A stretch of DNA of 64,000 bases, taken from contig CAMAWD010000005.1 of NCBI GenBank assembly GCA_945861785.1, positions 1 through 64,000 on the forward strand, given 5' to 3'. The translations under genes and the position numbers were made by a program. The notes under the pieces are model-generated. The model saw nothing but the letters and a program-made list of their open reading frames with translations. It was not told the DNA's origin and made no database searches. Below, piece after piece: positions 35,380 through 43,706 of the stretch (position 1 is the stretch's first letter; the number at the start of each line of letters is the position of its first letter). Source of the DNA: Rhodoferax sp. OV413. Lineage in GTDB: Bacteria; Pseudomonadota; Gammaproteobacteria; Burkholderiales; Burkholderiaceae_C.

Positions 35380-36861
35380 TCAGGCGATGTACGCTGCCTT
35401 CTGGGCCAGATACCCCTCGATCTGGGCCGTGCCCCCCTTCCAGCCGTAGCCGCTTTGCTTCCAGCCGCCAAAACCAACGGCCGGGTCGAGCAGGCCATAA
35501 CAGTTGACCCAGACCGTGCCGGCCTGGATGCCATGCACCATCTTCATAACGGTACCCAGATTGGATGACCAGACGCCGCTTCCAAGACCGTAGTCGGTGG
35601 CGTTGGCCAGGGTGAGTGCCTCGTCGGCGGTGTCGAAGGGAATCACCGAGGCCACCGGCCCGAAGATCTCCTCCCGCGCGATCGTCATCGTGTTGGTCAC
35701 ATTGCCAAAGACGGTTGGCTCGACGAAGTAGCCGCCCGCGAGCGGACCACCGAGGCGCTTGCCGCCCGACACCAGAGCCGCGCCCTCCTGCGGGCCCTTG
35801 GCCACATAACCGAGCACTTGGTCAAGCTGCCGCTGCGAGATCAGCGGACCCAACTGGGTACCCACTGCAAGGGGATCCCCGACTTTCAGAGATCTCCCGT
35901 ACGCGGCCAAACCGTCGATGAACTGCTCGTAAATGCTGCGCTGGACGAAAACCCGCGTCCCCGCAAAGCATATCTGGCCGCTGTTGCTGTACACACCCAT
36001 CGCGACGCCCGGAACCGCCCGTTCAAGGTCGGCATCGGCAAACACGATGTCCGGCGACTTGCCACCCAACTCCAGTTGCAGGCGTTTGATGTTGCCGGCG
36101 GATGCCTTGATGATCTCGCGGCCCGTTGCCGTGGAGCCGGTAAAAGCCACCCGGTTGACGTCGCGATGGGCTGCCAACGCCGCGCCCGCCTCGCTGCCCA
36201 GACCGGTAACCACATTGACCACGCCGGGCGGCACACCTGCTTCGACCAGCAACTCGGCGGTGCGAAGAACCGACAAGGAAGCGTCCTCGGCCGGCTTGAG
36301 TACCGCCGTACAACCGGTCGCCAATACCGGCCCGATCACGTTGAACTGGCCGAACAGCGGGGCATTCCAGGGAATGATCCCGCCCACCACACCCACAGGC
36401 GCCTTCAGGATCAGTGTGGTGACATTGCCGGGCAAGGAATTGGGTATGGTTTCTCCGTGGATCGACCGTGCCTGGCTGGCGTAATACAGCAGCGTCTGGA
36501 CGAACCCGCCCTTTGCCGGGCGCAGCCGGCCGTGCAAGGGAGCCCCCATGTCCAGCGACTCCAGCATCGTGAGTTCCTCGTAGTGCCGCTCTAGCAGTTC
36601 GACAAACCGCATGATCACCTGCTGGCGTTGCGCCGGTGTGAACCGGCTCCAAGGGCCTTCGAATGCGCGGCGCGCGGATATTACGGCCCGGTCGACGTCT
36701 GCGGCACGTCCGCGGGCCAGCTGCGCCAATACTTCCCCGGTGGCGGGATTGTGCGTCGGGATGAAACCGCCCTCCAGCGGTGCGACCCACTGGCCGTCGA
36801 TAAAGATCTGCTTTTCCGGATTTGCCAGAAAAGCCGGGTAGTCAGACGATATATTGTTCAC
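35380..36861 (-). CDS. Aldehyde dehydrogenase
   Basis: 493 residues, intact. NAD(P)-dependent oxidation of an aldehyde to an acid. Motifs in order: IIPWNAPLFGQFNVIGPVLA, FTGSTATGREI, catalytic Glu in LQLELGGKSPDIVFADAD, catalytic Cys in NSGQICFAGTRVFV, EEIFGPVASVIPFD, and FGGWKQSGYGWKGG. Convergent with the broken copy at 33825-35303. Last gene of a three-gene minus-strand unit with the decarboxylase-fold and dehydrogenase genes. Confidence 0.93.
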   Translation of the reverse strand: MNNISSDYPAFLANPEKQIFIDGQWVAPLEGGFIPTHNPATGEVLAQLARGRAADVDRAVISARRAFEGPWSRFTPAQRQQVIMRFVELLERHYEELTMLESLDMGAPLHGRLRPAKGGFVQTLLYYASQARSIHGETIPNSLPGNVTTLILKAPVGVVGGIIPWNAPLFGQFNVIGPVLATGCTAVLKPAEDASLSVLRTAELLVEAGVPPGVVNVVTGLGSEAGAALAAHRDVNRVAFTGSTATGREIIKASAGNIKRLQLELGGKSPDIVFADADLERAVPGVAMGVYSNSGQICFAGTRVFVQRSIYEQFIDGLAAYGRSLKVGDPLAVGTQLGPLISQRQLDQVLGYVAKGPQEGAALVSGGKRLGGPLAGGYFVEPTVFGNVTNTMTIAREEIFGPVASVIPFDTADEALTLANATDYGLGSGVWSSNLGTVMKMVHGIQAGTVWVNCYGLLDPAVGFGGWKQSGYGWKGGTAQIEGYLAQKAAYIA

Positions 36862-36885
36862 GATGCTCCTCCAGTCCTGCGGAAC

Positions 36886-37239
36886 TTACTCTTGCGCAAA
36901 AATCTCCCGCGCGCGCATGGCTGCCGACACGGCAGATGGCCAGCCGGAATAGAACGCCATGTGCGTGATCATCTCGATCAGCTCTTCCTTGGTCACTCCG
37001 TGCACCAGCGCACGCGGAAAGTGCGTTCCCATCTGCTCGGTGCCGCCCAGGGCAACAAGGGCCGTGCAGGTGATCAGGCTGCGATCGCGCTTGGATAGCT
37101 GCGGCCGCTCCCAGATTTCGCCAAACAGAACGCCGTCTGTCAGCTCGGCGAGTTTGGGGGCGATCTCGCCGAGCTGTTGCCGATAGAGCTTGCGGGCGGC
37201 CTGGAACTGTTCGGAATTGCTTGGTTGTGCTTGGGTCAT
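36886..37239 (-). CDS. Carboxymuconolactone decarboxylase-family protein
   Basis: 117 residues. AhpD/CMD helical fold: LTDGVLFGEIWERPQLSKRD, RSLITCTALVALGGTEQMGT, HFPRALVHGVTKEELIEMI and HMAFYSGWPSAVSAAM. The two-Cys AhpD redox motif is absent (one Cys in ITCTAL), so it is closer to the decarboxylase branch. Substrate unknown. Sits 24 bp before the aldehyde dehydrogenase in the same direction. Confidence 0.85.
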   Translation of the reverse strand: MTQAQPSNSEQFQAARKLYRQQLGEIAPKLAELTDGVLFGEIWERPQLSKRDRSLITCTALVALGGTEQMGTHFPRALVHGVTKEELIEMITHMAFYSGWPSAVSAAMRAREIFAQE

Positions 37240-37290
37240 GATGTCCTCGGTTGAAAAATAATGAAATGGATTGCGGGTCTTGCCCCACCG

Positions 37291-38217
37291 TTACTTGCGG
37301 TTGACCGCGTCCTTCATCCGCTGCGGGTCTACAGCAATCTCCACGCCGGCGCGCTCCAACTGCAACTTGAGCATGGAACGGGCGTCCTTGTCGCCCCAAC
37401 CGCGTGCCATGGCTTCCGTCATTTCGTCCATCGTCAAGCTTGCCAGCCGCATGGGGATGCCCAGCTCACGGCCCAAATCCATGGCCAGCTTCATGTCTTT
37501 GTACGCCAGATTCAGGGCAAAAGCCGCAGGCTCGTATTTTCCCGGCATGAACTGGTTGACCAGCAACATCAAGGGGGATTGCCGGCCCACTGAACCCAGC
37601 CGCAAGGCCTCCCAGAGCTCCAGGGGCTCGACACCCGCCTTGACGCCCATCGAGAAGACTTCCGCCATCGTCTGCCAGATCATGAACGCAGAGAGGTTCT
37701 GCGCGAGTTTTGCCACTGTCGCAGTACCGATCGCGCCGACGAAGCTGGTCTTGTCACCCATCATCCTGAGCAGCTTTTCGTGGCGATCGAAAGCAGCGCG
37801 GTCGCCGCTGACCCAGATGGCGAGATCACCGGCGGCCGCGCCTGGCGGGCCGCCACTGACCGGGGCATCCAGCATGTAGGCACCTTTGGCCCTGAACGCC
37901 TCCTCGAGGCGACGGTACAGCGTGAGCGAACTCGTGGACATGTCGAACAGCACCAGACCGGGCTGCATGTTTTCCAGAATACCGCCAGGCCCACACACAA
38001 CAGACTCCACCTGCGCGGGGCCGGGCAGCGACGTGAACACGACCTGCACATCCCGTACGAGTTCTGCGATGCTCGTGCACTTGCCTGCGCCGTCTGCGAC
38101 CAGATTGGCCACGGCCTCGGCGTTGGTGTCATAAACCACCAGGGATACACCCCCCTTCAGCAGGTTGCGCGCCATTCCCTGACCCATGCGGCCGAGGCCG
38201 ATGAAACCAACTTTCAT
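37291..38217 (-). CDS. 3-Hydroxyisobutyrate dehydrogenase-like NAD(P)-dependent oxidoreductase
   Basis: 308 residues. Rossmann start MKVGFIGLGRMGQGMARNLL, substrate signature LDAPVSGGPPGAAAGDLAIW and the catalytic Lys region NLSAFMIWQTMAEVF, where the usual GxxxKxxxN Lys falls in AKLAQNLSAFM. Family: beta-hydroxyacid dehydrogenases (MmsB, GarR, Hibadh). First gene of the unit with the CMD-fold and aldehyde dehydrogenase genes. Divergent from the Bug gene. Confidence 0.9.
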   Translation of the reverse strand: MKVGFIGLGRMGQGMARNLLKGGVSLVVYDTNAEAVANLVADGAGKCTSIAELVRDVQVVFTSLPGPAQVESVVCGPGGILENMQPGLVLFDMSTSSLTLYRRLEEAFRAKGAYMLDAPVSGGPPGAAAGDLAIWVSGDRAAFDRHEKLLRMMGDKTSFVGAIGTATVAKLAQNLSAFMIWQTMAEVFSMGVKAGVEPLELWEALRLGSVGRQSPLMLLVNQFMPGKYEPAAFALNLAYKDMKLAMDLGRELGIPMRLASLTMDEMTEAMARGWGDKDARSMLKLQLERAGVEIAVDPQRMKDAVNRK

Positions 38218-38640
38218 GAATGCATTTCCTATCTTTTGGTAAAGTTTCCGAGCGCGAAATCTTCCTGGGAACCGACTGCGCCGTGCGCCTTGTGGTCATC
38301 ATCCGCCAGAGTATTCCCGACGTCGGCAGCTTCGCCTGGATGATCCGCAACTATCCGCCGGCAGCCAAGTGGGGATGCGCCGGTTCCACCTTGCAAAACA
38401 GCCCGTAACGGCGCGAACCACCACAAGGTGCCAGAGCGTTGGCCAAGGTCTTTAAAGCCACGAAGGACCGTGCTGGTGCCCTGGCAGTTTTGCATGGCGG
38501 AACCAAGCCAAGCAAGTTGGAACAATCAATTCAGAGTGCGACCATCACACCCGTGCCAACGCTTTCGGAAGTCTGAGGCCCAAGCATGCAGACGGATGGC
38601 CTTGCTTCTCCCCTTTCATACCATTTTGCAGGAGACTCCA
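38218..38640. promoter_or_regulatory. Divergent intergenic region between dehydrogenase and Bug genes
   Basis: 423 bp with no convincing gene. A degenerate relative of the island palindrome (GTTTCCGAGCGCGAAAT, 38244-38260, about 11 of 17 consensus positions) is next to the dehydrogenase start. A short frame reading AKVFKATKDRAGALAVLHGG (about 38440-38575) looks protein-like but was not identified and may be a gene scrap. Confidence 0.35.
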
Positions 38641-39639
38641 ATGAGTCACGCACGTACCCTGAGGCGCAGGATTGTCCTCGCCGCCGCCGCCGTTCTAGCC
38701 ATAGCACCCATCCTGTCCAATGTCGCATGGGCATCGGACTGGACGCCCACGCGGCCTATCAAACTGGTTGTTCCGTCCACACCGGGTGGTGGAGCAGACA
38801 TCACGGGCCGCCTGTTCGGCGAAAAACTCAGTGCTGCGCTGGGGCAACCGGTCGTTGTTGAAAACAAGGGAGGTGCTGGCGGTTTGCAGGGCACCGACTC
38901 TGTTGCGAAAAGCGCCCCAGATGGGTACACGCTGCTTTTGGGATCCGACTACGCCTTCACTGTCTACCCCCAGTTGCGCAAGCCACCTTACGATCCTGTC
39001 AAGGATTTTGAACCGATCGGGCTGATCGAAAACCTGCCCCTGGTGCTGACGGTAAATCCGCAACGCGTGCCAGCAACCAACATGAAGGAGTTGCTGGCCC
39101 TCGTGAAGGCGAATCCCGGCAAGTACTCGATCGCTTCATCCGGAGTCGGTGCGTCAAACCATCTTGCGGCCGAGTACCTCAAGTTCCAGGCCGGACTCGA
39201 CCTGCTCCATGTGCCTTACAAGGGTGCAGCCGAGGCGACCACCGCCGTGCTTTCGGGGCAGACCGACATGGTTTTCAACTCACCCGCGACGCTGTTGCCC
39301 CATTTTCAAACCGGGAAGCTGAAGGCCATGGGGATTTCTACGGCGAGCAGGTCCCACATCCTTCCGGACTTGCCTACCCTGATGGAATCGGGGGTATCCA
39401 GCTACGACATCGGCATCTGGTTCGGCTTCTTCTTTCCGGCCAACACACCCAAACCGATTGTCGATCGGGTGAACGCCGAGTTGCAAACCATTCTGGCAAT
39501 GCCGGATGTCAGGAAGAAGATCTTTGACATGGGCTACACGCCTGCAGGCGGAAAGCCCGAACTTCTCACTGATCGGGTCAAGGCCGATTCAGCGAAGTTT
39601 GGCAAGCTGATTCGCGACGCGAACATCAAGCTGGATTGA
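38641..39639 (+). CDS. Bug/TctC-family periplasmic substrate-binding protein
   Basis: 332 residues from ATG 38641 (GGAG 9 nt upstream). Signal peptide with basic start SHARTLRRRIVLAAAAVLAI and cleavage near AWAS. Bug pattern: TRPIKLVVPSTPGGGADITG, VENKGGAGGLQGTDSVAKSA, PDGYTLLLGS, and VPYKGAAEATTAVLSGQTDM. Such proteins bind carboxylates for tripartite tricarboxylate transporters. No tctA/tctB gene is in the window, so it may work with a distant transporter or as a sensor ligand-binder. Confidence 0.92.
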   Translation: MSHARTLRRRIVLAAAAVLAIAPILSNVAWASDWTPTRPIKLVVPSTPGGGADITGRLFGEKLSAALGQPVVVENKGGAGGLQGTDSVAKSAPDGYTLLLGSDYAFTVYPQLRKPPYDPVKDFEPIGLIENLPLVLTVNPQRVPATNMKELLALVKANPGKYSIASSGVGASNHLAAEYLKFQAGLDLLHVPYKGAAEATTAVLSGQTDMVFNSPATLLPHFQTGKLKAMGISTASRSHILPDLPTLMESGVSSYDIGIWFGFFFPANTPKPIVDRVNAELQTILAMPDVRKKIFDMGYTPAGGKPELLTDRVKADSAKFGKLIRDANIKLD

Positions 39640-39726
39640 AGGACACGGGCTGTGCCAAGGCGCAATCTTTGGATTGTCGCCATGGCCCGGGCGACAATGG
39701 CACAGGCGGTGAAGCTGTATGCAGTG

Positions 39727-40131
39727 TCATGACAGGCGACAGGCGGGCGCCGGGAAAATCTCGAACAGCCCTGCAGCATCCATCCCTCCCGCGATGCACA
39801 TGGTGACCACTCCATAACGGACGCCACGCCGGCACCCTTCCAGAAGTATGTGGCCGGACAAGCGCGCGCCGGTCATGCCGAACGGGTGCCCCACCGAGAT
39901 GGCACCCCCATTCACGGTCAACCGGTCATCCGGAATGCCGAGGCGTTGCTGGCAATAGAAGGCCTGGGAGGCAACTGAACGAGGCCTTTGCGACGATGTC
40001 CGCGGTGTCGATCGTCGGTATCTGCATCGCTGGCCGGTGCTGGGCGATCCACGGGTCAATGCCACCATCTTCGGTGTCGGAGGCGCGGGTTCGAATCAGC
40101 GAGATGCTCTCCACACCCCTGGCGATGGGGG
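39727..40131 (-). pseudogene. Thiolase remnant with internal deletion and a small inverted patch
   Basis: The minus strand gives a mid-thiolase piece ([39 protein letters not shown]) and a C-terminal piece ([59 protein letters not shown]). The latter holds the catalytic His (GHP) and Cys (MCIAGG) blocks. The nucleophile-Cys half is missing. At the junction, positions 39975-39991 read LNEAFA on the plus strand, the motif expected on the minus strand, so this 17-bp piece seems inverted. Next to the AtuA partner gene, it was probably part of that operon. Confidence 0.75.
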
Positions 40132-40136
40132 TTTGC

Positions 40137-40451
40137 TCAGGGGCCGACCACCGGCAAGCGCAGGATCGCGTTGCCGATGGACTTGCCGGTCTGGTCCAGG
40201 CGCAATGTGCGCGTGGCGCCGCCACCCAGCGCATTGCGCATGAAAACGCTCAGGGAATGGAGGTTGGGGACCTCGTAGACACTGACCTCGCCCTTGACCC
40301 AGTCGCCGAAAAGCTGCTTGACGGCCGCGGGCGTGACCGAACGGCGCAGGGTGTCGTAGTCGGCGGGCGTGCGGGCAATGACGCCGATGGTGAGCGTGTC
40401 GCCTTTGTCGCCGGAGCGTACATAGGCAATGTCTTTGAGCAGTTGGGTCAT
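40137..40451 (-). CDS. AtuA-associated small protein
   Basis: 104 residues, matching the small C-terminal partner of AtuA/DUF1446 proteins: KDIAYVRSGDKGDTLTIGVI, ARTPADYDTLRRSVTPAAVK, VYEVPNLHSLSVFMRNALGG and TRTLRLDQTGKSIGNAILRL. In some genomes the two are fused as one protein. Here it follows the AtuA gene by 3 nt. The pair is presumed to form one enzyme of unknown chemistry in acyclic terpene or acyl-CoA catabolism. Confidence 0.8.
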   Translation of the reverse strand: MTQLLKDIAYVRSGDKGDTLTIGVIARTPADYDTLRRSVTPAAVKQLFGDWVKGEVSVYEVPNLHSLSVFMRNALGGGATRTLRLDQTGKSIGNAILRLPVVGP

Positions 40452-40454
40452 GGC

Positions 40455-41819
40455 TTAAACCTCCAGCAGCGTGACCTTTTGAGTCACAAATTCTCTTGGA
40501 ATCAAGGTCGGCCACAGCGACACGACCGGGCGCGGCTTCATGGGCGTCCCGAAGGAGGTGCCGCCAGGGCCCATGATCCACATGTGGGCACAGGCACGCC
40601 GCACCTTTTCGGCTTCATCCTTGGTGCGGGTACGCACTGCCACGCGCAATCCGATCTCGTTATGGTCGATCACCGCCTTGCCGGCTGCCGGGCCATGGAG
40701 CATGTCAACTCCGATGAAGTCGAACTGTACTTCGTCTGCCTTCAGGCCCAGGCATTCAAACCGCTCCAGCAACGTCTCCTTCGCCTTGTTCGCTCGGGCC
40801 AGCGCATACGGCCACGGGAAGAACAACATGCCCTCACCAATCCAGCCGTCCTCGTAGCCGATCACCAGCTTGAGGGTGTCGGGCCTTCCTGTTCCCTTCA
40901 TGGTCGAGAGTCGCACACGATCAGGTCCGATCTCCTGCAGCGACAGGGCCGTGAAATCCGCAACACCGTCGGGCATGATGTACCGGCGCGGATCGTTGAT
41001 TTCGTAGAGCAAGTGTTCCTTGATCGTGAACTCGTCCACGCGACCACCACTGCCCTCCACCTTGCTGACCACGGCGCTGCCATCCTGGAAGAAGTCGGCA
41101 AACGGGAAGCCGACACGTCCCATATGGGGCATCTCGGCAAATCGGGAGCTCAGACCTCCGCTGCAGGCCGCAGAGCACTCCAGCACATGTCCCACCGTCA
41201 CGGCAGCAGCCACCCGGTCGACAAAGGCGGGCTCGTAACTCCACCCCAGCGCGTGCATCACCGGACCCACATACAGGGCATTGTCAGAGACGCGCCCGGC
41301 AATGACGACGTTCGCGCCCCGCTCCAGAGATTCAATGATGCCGGAAGCATCCGTGTACACGTTGGCCGCCACCACACGTGAGCGCACACGCGCAAAGTCG
41401 GTATCCCCGGTATCCAGATTCACCAGCTTCTCGCCGCTGGCAATGATCTCGTCCAGCCGGTGCAGAACATCGTCGCCCTCGATGACGCCAATCTTCGTGC
41501 CGTGGAGTTCCAGCTTCCGGGCAACCGCGGCCAGTTGCCTGCCGCCACTCATCGGATTCACGCCGCCGCCGTTGGAGATCAGCGTGGTTCCGGCACGGCG
41601 CGCGGCCGGCATCGTCGCCCGCATGTAGTCCAGCACATCGGGCACATACCCTGCGTCCGGGTTCTTGCTTCGCAGGCGCTGCAGGAGCGCCATGGTGAGT
41701 TCGGCGAGAAAATCAAAGGAAAGGTAATCGAGCTTTCCCTTCCCGAGGGCTTCCAGGGCGGGGTCGAGCGCGTCGCCCCAGAATCCGCCGCCAGAACCGA
41801 CGCGTACAGAGTCTTTCAT
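40455..41819 (-). CDS. atuA: AtuA/DUF1446-family protein
   Basis: 454 residues. Pattern of the AtuA family (acyclic terpene utilization in Pseudomonas): VRVGSGGGFWGDALDPALEA, LDYLSFDFLAELTMALLQRL, AGTTLISNGGGVNPMSGGRQ, GRVSDNALYVGPVMHALGWS and HMGRVGFPFADFFQDGSAVV. Biochemical activity is not settled for the family. Full length. Forms a two-gene unit with the small partner and, before decay, the thiolase. Confidence 0.82.
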   Translation of the reverse strand: MKDSVRVGSGGGFWGDALDPALEALGKGKLDYLSFDFLAELTMALLQRLRSKNPDAGYVPDVLDYMRATMPAARRAGTTLISNGGGVNPMSGGRQLAAVARKLELHGTKIGVIEGDDVLHRLDEIIASGEKLVNLDTGDTDFARVRSRVVAANVYTDASGIIESLERGANVVIAGRVSDNALYVGPVMHALGWSYEPAFVDRVAAAVTVGHVLECSAACSGGLSSRFAEMPHMGRVGFPFADFFQDGSAVVSKVEGSGGRVDEFTIKEHLLYEINDPRRYIMPDGVADFTALSLQEIGPDRVRLSTMKGTGRPDTLKLVIGYEDGWIGEGMLFFPWPYALARANKAKETLLERFECLGLKADEVQFDFIGVDMLHGPAAGKAVIDHNEIGLRVAVRTRTKDEAEKVRRACAHMWIMGPGGTSFGTPMKPRPVVSLWPTLIPREFVTQKVTLLEV

Positions 41820-42009
41820 GGGTGTCTCATTGGTGAAGAGTTGATCCGCAGTCTACCGATCCAACACAGTGAAGCACTCGTCTCGGAGCAGTCCGGCCTT
41901 GGTCCCAATCATGCGACAAAGGCCCGCGCCGCCGAAGTGCTCCAGCGCATGTTCCACCCTGCGCAACAGCGCTATGCCGCTGCGACCAGGACAGGGCGTC
42001 CGGGCTGGT

Positions 42010-42819
42010 TCAGGCGGGCTGAATCAGTTCCGCCAGCGTCTTCTGAAGTTGCACCGATGCCTCGCGCAGCACGGGCGCGACGCGCTTGCGCTCCAGCGCG
42101 CGATCCGGATTCAGCACTGCCCGGCCGCAACTGAGCCCCATCACGACGCGTTCCCGGCCGACGAAAACCGGCAGAGCCACGGCGTAGACATCCCGCTGGT
42201 ACTCACCGAACACTGCGCAAGTTCCGACGTCGTCGAGTTCTGCGAAGCTTGCCCGAACAATCCGCGACAGCCGTGAAGAGTCGGCCGCTCGCCGCTGCAC
42301 TTCCAGGAGAAGCTGCTCACGCCTGGCCACCGGAAGGCCCCACAGATAAGCATGCCCTGCGGCAGTCACACCCATCGGCAATACCGTCCCGACGCCCATG
42401 CGCAGTGTCGCCACCTGACCGCTGGTCTTGCAGCCCAGATAGAGCATGTCGAGACCATCGCGGGTCGACAGTGCCACCGACATTCCCAGTGTGTCGGCCA
42501 GGTCCTGCAGCACAGGGTTCGCCAGCGCCGCCAACTGACTGCCGACGATGTAGGCATGCCCCATGTCGAGCGCTGCGGACCCCAGCTCGAACTCCCGTCC
42601 CTCGGGGACATGTCGCAGAAAGCCCAGCTGCATCAGCGTGCTGGTCAGCCGCGAGACGGTCGCCTTTGGCAAACCCGTTCGGCGTACGATCTCCGCATTG
42701 GACAGCGGCATTCTGTCCGACCTGAAGGCCCGCAGAACCTGCATCCCGCGCTGCACCGTCAACACACCCGCGCGGCAGGGACCCCGCGTGCAGTCCTGTA
42801 CATCGGTGGCCTGCGTCAT
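42010..42819 (-). CDS. IclR-family regulator, second gene of tandem pair 2
   Basis: 269 residues from ATG 42817-42819, which overlaps the upstream stop as ATGA (a GTG at 42844-42846 is possible but lies inside the neighbour). Winged helix VLTVQRGMQVLRAFRSDRMP and IVRRTGLPKATVSRLTSTLM, effector domain DTLGMSVALSTRDGLDMLYL, GVTAAGHAYLWGLPVARRE and GEYQRDVYAVALPVFVGRER. Complete length for the family. Same arrangement as pair 1 at 28568-30093. Confidence 0.87.
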   Translation of the reverse strand: MTQATDVQDCTRGPCRAGVLTVQRGMQVLRAFRSDRMPLSNAEIVRRTGLPKATVSRLTSTLMQLGFLRHVPEGREFELGSAALDMGHAYIVGSQLAALANPVLQDLADTLGMSVALSTRDGLDMLYLGCKTSGQVATLRMGVGTVLPMGVTAAGHAYLWGLPVARREQLLLEVQRRAADSSRLSRIVRASFAELDDVGTCAVFGEYQRDVYAVALPVFVGRERVVMGLSCGRAVLNPDRALERKRVAPVLREASVQLQKTLAELIQPA

Positions 42820-43706
42820 CGGGCCATCATCTGTTGACTGATGCACTGGGTCATCGCGATCAATCGGGGGCCTAGTTCCCGCTCCATCCGTGCCCTCGAC
42901 ATCCGTTCGCTACCACCGAGGCAGGCCAGCACAAGCGGCCCCTGAGCCACCACGAGAAGCGGCGCAGCGACGATGCTGACGGATGCATCGGCTGGCAAGG
43001 TCGACACGCAAAATCCGAGCTCCTGAACTTGCCGGATAGCCTCTGAGGCGCGACGCCGCTGCCGCGCCCCATCGCGCAGCGGAGACCTTTCGGAATGGTG
43101 AAGCAGGTAGTACCTTTCCGGCTCAGGCAACGAAGCCAAAAGGGCCCAGCCCGAGGGCGATGAAGCAACGCCGAAGCGAACTCCGTAACGAAGGTTGAGC
43201 CCCAGGGGTTCGTCCCCGCCGCGGCAGGTCTCGAGCACGACCATATCGAGCCGGTCCCGCGAAGACAGGCACACATCCACCTTGTTATCGCAGGCAAACG
43301 CCTTCATGTGCGCACGCGCCACCTGCTGGATCTCGGAACTGCCAACCGCGGCATACCCGAGTGCCAGGACCGACGACGCGAGGCGGTATTTACGCAACAG
43401 CGGTTCGTGGTGCAGGTAGCCCAGCGTCATGAGCGACTGCACTATGCGCGTCACCGTGGAGGGAGGCAGTCCGGTTCGGTCCGCGAGCTCACGGTTACCC
43501 AGCCAGCGGTCCTGCGAATGGAACGCGCCCAACAGGCTCAATGCCCGCGCGAACGGAACGACGGCGATGCGCTTGGCAGCTCGGCGTGGAGGGTCCGGCC
43601 GACTGGCCGCCGGGTTGTTCTCCGCATCGTCAGCGCTGCTTTGCGGTTGATGTGCATGGGCTGGGCGGACCAGGTGTTGCGGCCAACTGACCACGTCAGC
43701 CGCCAT
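42816..43706 (-). CDS. IclR-family regulator, first gene of tandem pair 2
   Basis: 296 residues from ATG 43704-43706, its start overlapping the thiolase stop (TGATG). After a long, Ala/Pro/Arg-rich leader, the DNA-binding domain begins near residue 45 (VPFARALSLLGAFHSQDRWL, ELADRTGLPPSTVTRIVQSL). The effector domain (DNKVDVCLSSRDRLDMVVLE, GVRFGVASSPSGWALLASL) is complete. Transcribed from the upstream SDR-thiolase unit and coupled to the next IclR gene. Confidence 0.87.
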   Translation of the reverse strand: MAADVVSWPQHLVRPAHAHQPQSSADDAENNPAASRPDPPRRAAKRIAVVPFARALSLLGAFHSQDRWLGNRELADRTGLPPSTVTRIVQSLMTLGYLHHEPLLRKYRLASSVLALGYAAVGSSEIQQVARAHMKAFACDNKVDVCLSSRDRLDMVVLETCRGGDEPLGLNLRYGVRFGVASSPSGWALLASLPEPERYYLLHHSERSPLRDGARQRRRASEAIRQVQELGFCVSTLPADASVSIVAAPLLVVAQGPLVLACLGGSERMSRARMERELGPRLIAMTQCISQQMMAR

